A stretch of DNA of 64,000 nucleotides from contig CM046295.1 in assembly GCA_025267735.1 (NCBI GenBank), positions 6,719,270 to 6,783,269 of the forward strand. Direction: 5' to 3'. The stretch's first letter is position 1. Every line of letters starts with the position of its first letter. A program made the position numbers and the translations under genes. Shown here piece by piece: positions 54,001-64,000 of this stretch. Below the pieces are notes generated by a model. That model was not told the DNA's origin. It worked only from the letters and a program-made list of their open reading frames with translations, and searched no databases. This DNA comes from Mactra quadrangularis (lineage: Eukaryota; Mollusca; Bivalvia; Venerida; Mactridae).

Positions 54001-54939
54001 GGTGTTTGATCGTGATGAACTAGACAGGTCTATGCCATGTTATTAAAAAGGTGGATAAATGTTAAAATACATTGCCTTAGTTGGTATATACAGTTGTACT
54101 AGTAAATATTCGACTGACCTTGTTATACGAAGTCGGTAGCATGTCTGACTGCAAATACAGGTTCATCGGTCGTTTCCCGAGAGTTACATACATATTGTCC
54201 TGGACATTATATTACCTAAATCTGTATCAAGTTTGGCAGTTTTCAGTTAGGCGAGTATTATGTTATAAGCATGGGTTAAAAGATCTCGGCCCATCGACTG
54301 ACCGTAAGTAGGACGAATGTCCGCCATAATATGGTTATGGTTGAAAATAATATTGAATTGCGGTGTACAACACCTAACTTTTTCATTTTATTTACCAAAT
54401 ATATTTAAAACACATGGATTATATACCATGTGGTAATTCACATAGTTTATTGCCAAATGTATTTGCTGTTAGTGATTATTTGATAGTTTGAGAAATATAT
54501 CAGGTATTGTTGTAAATGATTGCTGAGATTTTTGTTGAAGTTTATTTAAATTTTATGCAAGATTTTTTCTGCTAGTTGTTGGCCACGTGTTTTGTGTCCC
54601 ATGGAATGAGATTATTTGATGCAATGTTATTTGTTTCCCAAATACTCAAGTATTGATGAAAATATGATTTGTTTATCTTCCGTCATTTAAAAATTGTGTT
54701 TTGGTATACTAATTAGCCAAAATATTGTAGTATTTTTTTAATTAACTAATTTGAGAGTTTTTCGTTCTTTTTGGAGTTTTCATGATTTATCATGTTTAAA
54801 CAGGTCATGAAAAAGGCTGTCCGTGGGTAATATGTATACTGTTACTGGCTGTGGTCTTTCTTGGTCAAAACAGTTTTATAAATATTACCAATTATTATGA
54901 ATTGTAGCTAATTCAAGCACACACTAGTGTATACTAGTA

Positions 54940-55350
54940 TTTGATACAACTTATCACTTACTGGTCACAGGCTAGTTGGTCTCTAGATGACAAACAGTCA
55001 TCCATCAGTTGAATACTCGCTGACCACTGAAATATAGCTAGTTCACCACTAGCTGTTCTTGTATTGGTTTCGAACTGACCACTGACTAGTCCCTGAGTAA
55101 TTATCAACTGATCACGTATTGATCACAAAGATCATGAAGCATTCCAAAACTTTTTAATCTTTAATTGGTCTCTAAATGACCAATGACTAGCCACTGAGTG
55201 ACCACCAACTGACCTCATTTGTTCACTAGCGCCATGAAGCATTCCAAGACCAGCTGGTATTTAATTGGTCTCGAACTGACCACCGACTGGTCACTCGTGA
55301 CGACCAATTGACCTCATTTGTTCATCAGTGTCATGAAGGATTCCATTAGT
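54940..55350. repeat. ~100-bp tandem repeat, 3-4 units
   Basis: The marker word CATGAAGCATTCCA or CATGAAGGATTCCA occurs at about 55133, 55233 and 55332. Units contain GGTCTC(T/G)AA(A/C)TGACCA and CACTGAGTGACCA sub-repeats. Confidence 0.85.
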
Positions 55351-56806
55351 TTCTCACATAACTTTCATTTTCGCATTTGTGAGGAAATCATGTTTGATTA
55401 TACATGCAATCCAAAATCATGATTTAACAATGAAATTTTTAATCAAGGGTCATTTGTATTAGAAATTGTAGGGTTATACTTTCTTGGATTAATTTTCACT
55501 GTTGTTTGATACAACTGTTTTGTTTGTATGCTATGTTTAAAATCAAGTGTAATATGTTTCCATTTGATTTTCAAATCAAACTTTTTCTGTTTGAATAAGT
55601 TTTATTTTTAACAAAATATATATTTATTGTATGTTTGAAAATTGACATAATTATTGATATACTTTTTTATTATTTCGAAGACAGTTGTACTGATCTCTTG
55701 GGGTTTTTATATATTTATTTATATTTGAGATTATTCTCTATTCCAATCGATGACTGTTTCCTTAGTGTGATACTTTTTTAATGAATTATATTTTTTGCAG
55801 TGGTTTTTTTAAGTATATCTTTAGACTTTAGTATTTATGTTATTATCACATGTATGTTTGTTGGCATAGACTCGTCATTCCATGTTTAAGATTTTGTATT
55901 TTGTTGTATTATTTTTGTGTGTCAAATGTTATTATGGGGATCAAGGTGAAAGTGTGGTTACGTTGTACAATAAGTATTAGTAATAATTTTACATACACAT
56001 TCTTGTTTACACTTATATTTATTGTGTAGTATGGTACGTATTTTATTGTTTTCTATTTGCACAAAATTTGTTTTACATTTTTTAAATACTTAACTTTTTT
56101 CTATTCATACTTTACAGTATTAATTTTGTTTGTACTATGTAATGACAGGACCAAGGTAAAGGAGCGGTTAAGTTTGTATTCTTATTTGTGATTTTTTACA
56201 CCATTTGTTTACATACTATAAGATATTTTATTGTTTTCTCTTAACACAAGATTTATTTTCATGTCATAGAATTCTTTATTGTTTTAAAACTTATGTGCCA
56301 ATTTATTTGATATTATACATTGAAGTCTGTATGCAATTTTTTTGTTTTATTAATTTTATGTAATATGCCATTCGCTATTCTGTAAATTGCGTAATATTTT
56401 TGGAACAAGGAATAGAGTGTGATTTTTACTTAGGGATGGGAAAAGTGTGTAAAAAGTATGAATTCCAAAGATATATTTTATAATGTCTCCTCCATTCAGT
56501 AACATACCAAGTTACCCCTTGACAATAAAAAAATCAACATGTTTTTCTTTGCCCATATCTACAGTATGAACAAAATCATGTATATGTGTACAAAATTGTT
56601 CTCTTTTAAAATTTTGTTGTGTCGTACAAAACATTAAAATACCAATATACATCGTACAAACTTAATTTTGTTCTGTAATGTAAACTGTATACATGTCATT
56701 AAAATACTCATATTTTACTGTATCAAATGTAAATTCTGTATATAGACTTTTTGTACTTTTATTGAATGTTTTAAACTCTTACTTTCTATTCTTGTATGTT
56801 TATATA
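55351..56806. other. Gene-free stretch
   Basis: T-rich sequence with a loose internal repeat (GATCAAGGTGAAAGTGTGGT at about 55940 versus GACCAAGGTAAAGGAGCGGT at about 56150). No gene. Confidence 0.4.
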
Positions 56807-57132
56807 CAGTACCCACCAAACGTTTTTAGACATTGTTACTGTTTATTTTTATAGGTCTGCTAATTTTGCAGTATTTTTGTTTATCAGTTTAATTATAACT
56901 GAGAATGAAAGAATAGCATTAAAAGTATGTTATAGATAATAATCACAATATACATAGTGTTGGAAGCTTTAGGATGACAGATGCTGAATCTCATAAATGT
57001 GTTGCATTCATGAAATTGGTTTTTATTTTTATCATGACCATACTTGAGTATATCAAAATTAATGATTCTACAAAAATAATCATCAAAATTCAAGAAATTG
57101 TATTTTTGTCTCCAAACTTTTGGTGGGTACAG
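56807..57132. mobile_element. Tc1-like MITE (326 bp)
   Basis: The left end CAGTACCCACCAAACGTTTT with TAGACA is matched by the right end read on the minus strand, CTGTACCCACCAAAAGTTTG with GAGACA. It is flanked by TA-rich DNA. No transposase. Confidence 0.75.
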
Positions 57133-58570
57133 TTAAGTGTGTATATATATAAATATATTATTTTAACATCATAATTTTAAACATTGTGTCTCTAAAAAAG
57201 CTCTATATAGGTTCTACTTGATGAATAAAAAGTATTTTATAGCAAATATTGTATTTCGTTTTGTTTCTTTTGGGTTTTTTTGTGGGGGGGGGTAACGCAG
57301 TAGCAACATACATGTATTGTCAATCCGATTAAAACTCAATCTAAAATTTTCCGCTCGCCTACTCGCTAGTTTAGATCTGGCTGTTTTCAAACGAAGGCCA
57401 CGTTCAGGTAACCTTTTTTCATTATATTCATGACGTAATTGTTATGATTAGTAACTTGTTTACATCGTCTACGTCACGCAATTTGAAATGAGCCGTCCAA
57501 TCGCAGACTGTGAATAATACCGCTGTTATATTAGCTCGCAAACCTTGGTCTGAAAATAGAAATTACGAAATCAAAATGTTATTAATAGTGTTTCGTCTAG
57601 ATGAAAGCTATGTATTGATTGTCGACATAAAGGCATCTCGACGTGACCCTCCATTAAGATAGTAGAGATCCTGTACGACAGCACTACAGGATATCTGTTT
57701 ACAGAGATTGCATGTATTGTAAAGGTCTTATCTCGGATGTCTGTCGACCTACTCACCGTTTCCGGAAATCGGGTCTTTGATGTGATGCTTACAAGAAATC
57801 AATTACTTGGTTGTGACCCCGAGCTTACTTATAAAAGAATTTGTCACATATCACATTAATGATGAGCAAATAGGACAATTAATTTAGACTGGTTGTCAAC
57901 TTGTAGCATTCCTTTTTTATAATAGTTAATTTTAATTTACTGAAAATTGAATTTTCCTCAATATTTTCGTCAAGAATAAAACACGGATGAATGGTTTCTA
58001 ATTGTAATCTAAATGGATGTTGAATATAGTAAAAAAAAAACAGACAACTTAAATCACTTTATCAAGAGCAAACAACGTATTAATCGAGGGATAATTACAA
58101 ATTGTCCACAAGTGTCAGTTTTTTGTAACAAATCAATAAATGCTGATAATCACATTGATGATGACACTTTAATTTGTTTGTATATTAGATAACAAAGGAT
58201 TAAATTAACACATTTAGTGACCGGTGTTTGCTGTGATTATAAAAAACCTATATGTTTAACCTTTATCAATAATTATGCACACATTATAGTATAATCTTTT
58301 TCTTCCGATTGATAAAACAACACATGTGAATAGCAATTCCGTGATTCGGCCCAGGTCGACGGGTTTTTATACCGAGCGGAATAAATGCCAAGGGAGATAA
58401 GCCAGATTACCATACTTAAAAACGCTGAAGAATAGCGACTTTTAACCTGCGATTTTATGTGAATTGTTTTGTTCAAGGTTTTAAAAATTCGCGCAAATGA
58501 ATCTTTATATATCAAATTAACAGAAAATTAACGTTTTAAAACGACCTCTATTGTACTTTAAAACTCTCTC
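57133..58570. other. Gene-free stretch with a CpG-retaining patch
   Basis: Positions 57330-57800 retain many CG dinucleotides and contain TTACATCGTCTACGTCACGC (CRE-like) and GTCCAATCG (CCAAT-like), so promoter or repeat activity is possible. A short AAGGGAGATAAGC word occurs at about 58390. No exon is recognised on either strand. Confidence 0.4.
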
Positions 58571-59880
58571 TATATACGAGAGGTGTTCAACTTATATTTG
58601 AACAGATCTGAACTCTGATTATGAAGCCTATGACCGGATTGTTTCCTCTAAAAATTGCTTTTTATATGTATTGTTATGTAAATAGTCATGTTCTATGAAA
58701 CAAAATTATTTAAACTTATTTTATCAAATATATCTATAGCATGTTAGTTGACCACCCCAAAACATCATTTTTTAGAGTTTTACCAGATTTTTTGCTCTTA
58801 GATATGATCTGTTGGATGTGTTATAAATGTTATAATTACCTTTTTGTATCCCAATAGCATGTGTAATTTGATAAAAGAAAATTACGTCTCTTAACAAAAA
58901 AATATGCATATTGTCATTTTAGACTTTAGTCCGAAATCAGTGTTTGAGAGCATATATCATACATTCATTAATTTTACATAATAAATTTTGAAATTATTTC
59001 ATTAAACATATCTTTATTAAAACTTTAATGTCCTAAGTGTGTAAATTGAAAGGAATGCAATAATCAATGATGTTTTAAGGGGTCAAAAGTGATCCTTTTA
59101 GGGTAATTCAAAGACAAGTAAGAGAAAGTCGTCAAGTTTTAGTCAAATTTAATAACGTATAAAACACTATATTTTCACTTATTTACAATTGAAGTTGCTA
59201 AATAATATAGTCATGCACCAATTCCATTGACATGATTTGCTTAATAGTTGTAGTTACTTTGATATGACCATGTTTAGAAGTATTTACTTTAGCTTTCATT
59301 GCTTGATATGACGTCACATAACATAAATATAAAAGCCTCTATCAAAGCCTGTGTAGAGGTTTCGAAGTAGAACTTTGGGAATGTGTGTCTTTATCACATA
59401 AACTTAACATATACATATATCAAATGAATTAGTAGTTGCAGAAACATTCATAAATAATGTTATTTATCATGTACTTGATCCTGCTCAACGTTAATTTAGA
59501 TAATGTTGTTGTCAGACAAATAAAATGCAATTTCACGCACATTTCGAACTGCAAAGAACACGAAGAAGTAGAAATATACATGAACAAATTGTGAAAGAAA
59601 AGATTTTGCAAAATTTTATGGGATAAAGATGAATCACAACTTCTAAAGTGACCGTTTACTTTAGATTTCGCTATGTTCAAAATGCCAAAACTACGGTCCC
59701 TTCATTAATGTTTAACAACAGCCTTATGTTGTTTCAAATTTTTAATTGTAATATGCCAGTCGATTATAGACAATCAACTTGTAACATATTCAAGTAAAAT
59801 GTGGATATTAAATTGTCAGAAATTGATTTTTATCCCATCAAAAAAGTGTTCAAATATAAGTTGAACACCTCTCGTATATA
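58571..59880. mobile_element. 1.31-kb mariner-sized element with perfect 34-bp TIRs and no transposase
   Basis: The left terminus begins TATATACGAGAGGTGTTCAA and continues CTTATATTTGAACA (58571-58604). Positions 59847-59880 are its exact reverse complement. The length is typical of mariner/Tc1 elements, but no transposase-like frame exists on either strand. It contains TGACGTCA followed by a TATA box near its 3' third. Confidence 0.85.
59309..59335 (+). promoter_or_regulatory. CRE plus TATA box inside the TIR element
   Basis: TGACGTCA at 59309-59316 and TATAAAAG at 59328-59335, 12 bp apart, form a classical core-promoter layout. No long frame follows. Confidence 0.35.
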
Positions 59881-60204
59881 GCTGTTAAATATTTATAAGG
59901 TATAAGACTCATACTTCCGTCAATGACTGAAAACTACTCTAAAAAGTATTTAATAGCAATTTTTGTGTCAGATTGTTCGTTGTTGTTCGTTTTTTTTTTT
60001 GGGTGGTGGGGTGGGGGTTAACGCCGTATTATGCTACAGGGTTCACATGGCACTCCTACATATGACCATATATGTCGACAAACTATGTTTACGTTACAAC
60101 TTAAACAAATATTAAATAGTAAACAACCTTTACAAATTTAATGAAGTGCCATGTCAGTATTGAGGCTCAATAGCAATGCAATATATAAGACATATCATGG
60201 ACTT

Positions 60205-60420
60205 CAGTCAACATACTGACCGTTCCATGAATGGTTAAATCTCTGGATTTAGTTGTTAACCATTCCCGTACCCAGAGGCTATTACGATTCTCGATTCTAG
60301 TTGTGAACCAGTAAATATGCACGTACTTCTGTCAATGACTGACAACTGTCCTTCATGATAAGAATCAGTTGAAGGAAGGGAGAATGGCTGTGAAATTCAT
60401 ATTATGATCAAACTACACGA
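60205..60420 (-). mobile_element. SINE family D relative, degraded
   Basis: It shares GACTGACAACTGTCCTTCAT, GAAGGGAGAATGGCTGTGAA and CTGGATTTAGTTGTTAACCA with 18815-19145. Confidence 0.55.
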
Positions 60421-60697
60421 AAATATGCGGATTAGTAGACAAGTACCATTTTATGTATTTCTGATGTCTTTTCGTAATAGTGATATTCATAATGTACATG
60501 TATCTAAAGACATGGTTTAATTCGTCAAGTATTGTAAAAAAAATAAATACCAATCACACATAATACAAAAGGGTAAAGTATTGCACGGTATATTTAGAAA
60601 CAGTTTTTATTAAAATAGGAAAAATAGTCAACAACAAAAAAAACAACAAAACAACGATTAACACAAATAGTAAAATAGTATAGGTTATATAAATGTA

Positions 60698-60732
60698 TGT
60701 TCTGTTCTGTTCTGTTCTGTTCTGTTCTGTTC
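60698..60732. repeat. (TGTTC)7 pentanucleotide microsatellite
   Basis: Seven perfect TGTTC units. Confidence 0.95.
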
Positions 60733-61188
60733 AATATAATAAAACAGTATCAGTTGTATTATAATATAAAAATAGTTCTTATTTCATCTAAAAGATGAGC
60801 CTTAAGAATAAACATGTAAGTGGGATGTTCAAAAAATATAATGGAATGAAAATAATTCAATATCTATGAAAATAAAACGGGACCAAAGGTGGCGTTTTTC
60901 ATTGATAGGGACGGTGCCTGTTATTTATTGCCAGGACGTGATCACTAGTCGTAAATCTCTCTTTAAATTGCACTGTTAAATTATCGTAAGATTTTTGATA
61001 ATATGCTGCCCTGAGGCATAGCTAACACAAGACAGCGAGGAGTACTTAACGGAGTTCATTATTTGATTAGTTAAATGAAATCTATTGAAGGTAAATAATT
61101 AATAACTTGGTCAGGTGACTTAAATGACGGATTTCCGGATATGACGTCATTTCAGAAAGTTACTGTTGCCTTGGAAGTAAATAAACTG

Positions 61189-61194
61189 TTTATT
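61189..61194 (-). terminator. Candidate poly(A) signal of gene 3
   Basis: AATAAA on the minus strand, 293 bp after the stop codon, a normal 3' UTR distance. Other AATAAA words occur nearby. Confidence 0.35.
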
Positions 61195-61486
61195 GAAAAT
61201 ACATCTGTCAGTTATTTCTATTGCTGACGTCAATTGCAAACATTTTCACAGAAATTTGTAATATTTTTATTTTTTGTATAAACTAAGCATCACAATAATT
61301 TAATACGTCACATCATCAAATCATAACATCACACATCAAAATGGCTTCTCTCTATTTATCAAGGATTTAAAACTGAAATTTTTTTTGTACATTTATAGTT
61401 ATATCATTCTCCGGAAATGACGTCATATTGGATGATTATCATATCATTAGTTAGTTTCAAAAAATTCAGACGATTTACTTCGGCGC

Positions 61487-62206
61487 TTATGGTTGAAACG
61501 CCAGCTCCGAATATGCAGGAGGCAGTGCATCGGGATTTTGATTTGTAACATATCCTGGTGGATATTGAGCACTTTGATTATATCCAGGAGGTAAGTTAAG
61601 GAGTGGCTGCAAACCAATATGACCGGACGATGGGTTATATAAAACTGAATCTGAAGGGACCGGGTGCTGTTGTTGATTTTGCAACTCATTCAATCGTTTT
61701 TGAAGATCAATCTGCTCCTGTAATAGTCTGTTACGTTCTTTAATTTCCTCAAGCGTTGGCTCGGCTGACGTACTTCCGGTCGCACCGGATGTACTTCCTG
61801 TCGCACCGGAAGTAGTATTTGTTACTCTCTTCTTCGGTGTATTCTTTTTTGCTGCGTTTCCTGTTCCGGTTGCTGCAGCGCCACCTGTCGCTGCTGTCGA
61901 TGTAGCATTTCCTGTGGTCCCCGAGGCTGTTGTTGTCGATGTACGCGTTGCAGGATTAGGTGCAGGTGTGTTCGGACAAAGAATATGTATCTCTTTTTCC
62001 ATACCGATAATACCAAGTTGCATTAACCCTATTAGCACACAACCAATAATTAAGAAAATCATGTATGGGACAACATAGTCAGGGGCTGTCCAGAAATATG
62101 TATTTTCGTACGATTCCATGTAGGTTTCAAAATTGTTCCCATACGTTGCACATCCGGCTATGCAGAAGCCAATTGATAAGAAAGCCCAGGGTTGGTGCAC
62201 TGCCGC
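61487..62206 (-). CDS. Gene 3 last exon
   Basis: Minus-strand acceptor TCTATATTTTAAG precedes GCGGCAGTGCACC at 62206; stop TAA at 61489-61487. 239 codons holding the last two membrane spans, the linker, the coiled coil and the PPxY tail. A 21-bp in-frame duplication (GATGSTS twice) lies near 61760-61815. Confidence 0.9.
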   Translation of the reverse strand, partial: AAVHQPWAFLSIGFCIAGCATYGNNFETYMESYENTYFWTAPDYVVPYMIFLIIGCVLIGLMQLGIIGMEKEIHILCPNTPAPNPATRTSTTTASGTTGNATSTAATGGAAATGTGNAAKKNTPKKRVTNTTSGATGSTSGATGSTSAEPTLEEIKERNRLLQEQIDLQKRLNELQNQQQHPVPSDSVLYNPSSGHIGLQPLLNLPPGYNQSAQYPPGYVTNQNPDALPPAYSELAFQP

Positions 62207-64000
62207 CTTAAAATATAGAAATACAAAAGGTTTAACAGAGGGTTTACAATAAAGTTACGTTTCACAATAATTAGTAGAGGCGCGGCCCATTGATAGAAAA
62301 GACGTACAACTTTGTGATGTGGTTATTTGGCCGTAGAGCCTATTTATTTAAACAAGTAAATCTCTATTTGGCCAAGGTCTGCTTCATTTCGCCCAAAATT
62401 TTCCATTGCGTGTTTTAGTCATACCGTCCTTCAATGCAACGATTGATAAGAAACCAAAAGCGTTTAGAACGTACAAAAGTTCGAAACATTGAGCCAAGAG
62501 AATTAGTCTTGAGATGTATTTTAAAAACGTTTGTTATTAAAGTGTCACAACTGACAAATAACGAGTGAATGAGTATCTTAAATGAGGCTTAACAGCTATT
62601 TAGCTTAAAGGTACTAGTTCACAGATTTGGGAAAGATTTTTCTATATTTTGAAAATACTATTCAGTATCTGAAATTGTGTAAAAAAAATTCTTCATATTT
62701 TTAGACAATCTGACCTATAGATTGCAAGAAATAAACAATAAAAATTACAAAAATGCACTAAAATTGTCTATACCGTGACATACGGAGTAGATATTTACTA
62801 CTTGAAACACCATCGTTTGATGTTACATGTTCATTTGCATTAAAATTGTTATTACCGAAACACTAGTTTCCTGCTTCAAAAATGTTTCCATACAATTTAG
62901 ATAATTTCAGAAAAAAATTATATTTAAGTTAAAATCTGTAAATGAGTACCTGTAATACAGGAATTTAGATTAATAAAGGGGAAAGTCTTACCATAGCCTT
63001 TGTTTTTATTTGCCAGCCCTTTTTCTTGTCTGTGACCAGTTTTACTACACGTATACAAATAATCGCTGACGAAAACGCCTGAAAAAAAGATATAAAAATT
63101 CCCATTCTGACGGTTTTTGTGTCTGATTTTAATGATTGTGTATATAACGGCAAAATTTCTACAAATCGAAAGAAATATGATAAGGATCAGTGGTCCAGTT
63201 GAAGGACGCGCGCTGGGAATCGAGTGGCCCCAGGTTCAACCCCCACTAGGGGCACTGCTGATTTCCTTGTGCAAGAAATCACAGGCAATAACTTAACTCC
63301 ACCCAGGTGCAAATAGGTTCCTGTGAGGGTGGTATAGTTGTGTTGCACTAATTTGTCGGCTGCACTAAAGTGAGTAAAAGACTCCCCAGGAATAGATAGA
63401 TAGATAGATACCAGTAGCCCGATGACTAGGAGTATTATCTGTGAAGTCGGTGAACGTGCATTAAAAGCAATGAAAGTTTCACTATTAAATGTCGTTAGTT
63501 CACTTAAAACGCCATTATTAGTCAATCGATTTTTACCGTTCATTAAAATCGATATCAACTTTGTTAAGCTTCAAAATAACTGTATAACGGTCCAAGCTGA
63601 AGAAAAATAACATAACGGTACGACTTTTCAGAATTTTTCACAAAAATTCGTATGATAAAAGTTATCGTAAGTCAAATTCAAAATTTTACAGAAGTCAGAA
63701 GGATAATGAACAGTTATAATAGGGCCTATGAAAGAAATGTTTACAATATTTTTCATTATTCAGTTGATTTAATATTTGAAATTAATTGGCCAAAAATTGA
63801 CGGTATTATTAATATTTCTTGCTTTTGACTTACGATGATTTTTATCGTAAATTTTTTTTTTATAAAAGCGGCACAGGCTATTAAAGTATACTCTTACCAA
63901 TGCACTTGTTATAAATCCACCCACAACGACAGCAGCTATTCTGATTGGCTCACCACCAATATCAAATCCGGGTACCGAAAGGGCTATCACCGACCATACT
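61487..64000 (-). CDS. Multi-pass membrane protein with coiled coil and three PPxY motifs (partial, 5' end outside window)
   Basis: Exons on the minus strand: 64000-63898 (partial), 63078-62992, 62206-61487, all phase 0, 302 codons visible. Hydrophobic segments: the end of one (VWSVIALSVPGF), IRIAAVVVGGFITSALAFSS with AIICIRVV, WAFLSIGFCIAGCATYG, and YVVPYMIFLIIGCVLIGLMQ with LGII. A basic loop KLVTDKKKGWQIKTK and an acidic/aromatic loop (NNFETYMESYENTYFW) separate them, consistent with a four-span protein missing its start. After the last span come a Thr/Ala/Gly-rich linker, a coiled coil (EEIKERNRLLQEQIDLQKRL), then PPGY, PPGY and PPAY. PPxY motifs bind WW domains, e.g. of NEDD4-type ubiquitin ligases. 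A four-span/PPxY layout recalls LAPTM-like or MARVEL-like proteins, but I cannot assign the family. Confidence 0.85.
62605..62955. mobile_element. MITE with TTAA-type ends, copy 2
   Basis: TTAAAGGTACTAGTTCACAG at the left and TTACAGGTACTCATTTACAG (minus strand) at the right. The interior matches 44973-45277. It lies in the last intron of gene 3, 36 bp from the donor of the preceding exon. Confidence 0.8.
62992..63078 (-). CDS. Gene 3 middle exon
   Basis: Minus-strand acceptor TTTTTTTCAG and donor ATG|GTAAGA. 29 codons AFSSAIICIRVVKLVTDKKK GWQIKTKAM. Phase 0/0. It contains the end of a membrane span and a basic cytoplasmic-type loop. Confidence 0.88.
63190..63460 (+). mobile_element. tRNA-derived SINE, family C, full copy
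   Basis: GTGGTCCAGTTGAAGGACGC (head), CCCCAGGTTCAACCCCCACT (B-box-like), CTCCACCCAGGTGCAAATAG, the run ATAGATAGATAGATACCAGT, and a tail with GTGAAGTCGGTGAACGTGC. It lies in an intron of gene 3 in the antisense direction. Confidence 0.85.
63898..64000 (-). CDS. Gene 3 exon cut by the window edge
   Basis: The donor TTG|GTAAGA (minus) begins at 63897. The frame read from 63999 downward is open to the edge: VWSVIALSVPGFDIGGEPIR then IAAVVVGGFITSAL. Confidence 0.85.

Larger units (their letters stand above)
49759..54930 (+). other. 3' UTR of gene 2 and downstream flank
   Basis: A 91-bp tandem duplication (about 49848-50030) lies at the start of the presumed UTR. A candidate poly(A) signal AATAAA is at 51017-51022. 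From 51100 to 54930 the sequence is AT-rich with no SINE and no convincing exon; a short minus-strand frame near 52100-52285 is noted under rejected items. Confidence 0.45.

Noticed and set aside
57571..57756. Minus-strand frame in the CpG-retaining patch
   Set aside because: 61 codons, no splice sites in phase, no recognisable motif; the CpG patch itself is reported instead.
63187..63558. 123-codon minus frame near gene 3
   Set aside because: It covers a SINE (family C) and flanking intron; the resemblance to 24692-24883 protein is the shared SINE.

Overview
The window looks like nuclear DNA of a lophotrochozoan animal, most probably a mollusc. It is AT-rich, with genes split by long introns, many tRNA-derived SINEs, short inverted-repeat elements, and the GGGAGGTAA / GGGAGATAA words that are common in molluscan DNA. 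The species cannot be fixed from sequence alone. There are no operons, CRISPR arrays or bacterial features.

Three protein-coding genes are supported. (1) Positions 2-2062 (+) hold the last coding exon of a gene that begins left of the window. It encodes a low-complexity, basic protein with an expanded 18-residue repeat, and I do not recognise the family. (2) Positions 22517-49758 (+) hold a gene rebuilt here from 17 coding exons whose phases all agree, giving about 920 codons. It encodes a Ser-rich repeat N-terminus, a helical armadillo-like region, a TIR domain and a C-terminal SAM-like domain. This ARM-TIR-SAM protein is a relative of SARM1-type TIR proteins with the domains in a different order. 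A 30-nt microexon (42765-42794) and a probable 69-nt cassette exon (29349-29417) preserve frame and may be alternatively spliced. (3) Positions 61487-64000 (-) hold the 3' three exons of a multi-pass membrane protein with a Thr/Ala/Gly-rich linker, a short coiled coil and three PPxY motifs. Its 5' end lies right of the window. Genes 2 and 3 are convergent.

The DNA between genes 1 and 2 (about 20 kb) is a graveyard of SINEs, MITEs and microsatellites. It includes a roughly 57-bp tandem repeat whose units carry CTCF-like core motifs (16548-16917), and several CpG-retaining patches (about 6.5, 13.7 and 20 kb) that could be regulatory. Introns of gene 2 are full of repeats: a TTCATGAAC palindrome cluster, a 38-bp minisatellite, a 21-bp satellite ending about 80 bp before an exon, MEF2-like CTATAAATAG words, and a tandem repeat that has copied a splice acceptor plus the start of a TIR exon. 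The roughly 12 kb between genes 2 and 3 holds a 1.3-kb element with perfect 34-bp terminal inverted repeats and no transposase, a Tc1-like MITE, a 100-bp tandem repeat, and no convincing gene.

Limits: all exon calls come from splice-site words, reading phase and protein sense. No transcript or database was consulted. Transcription start sites, UTR ends and isoforms are inferred.
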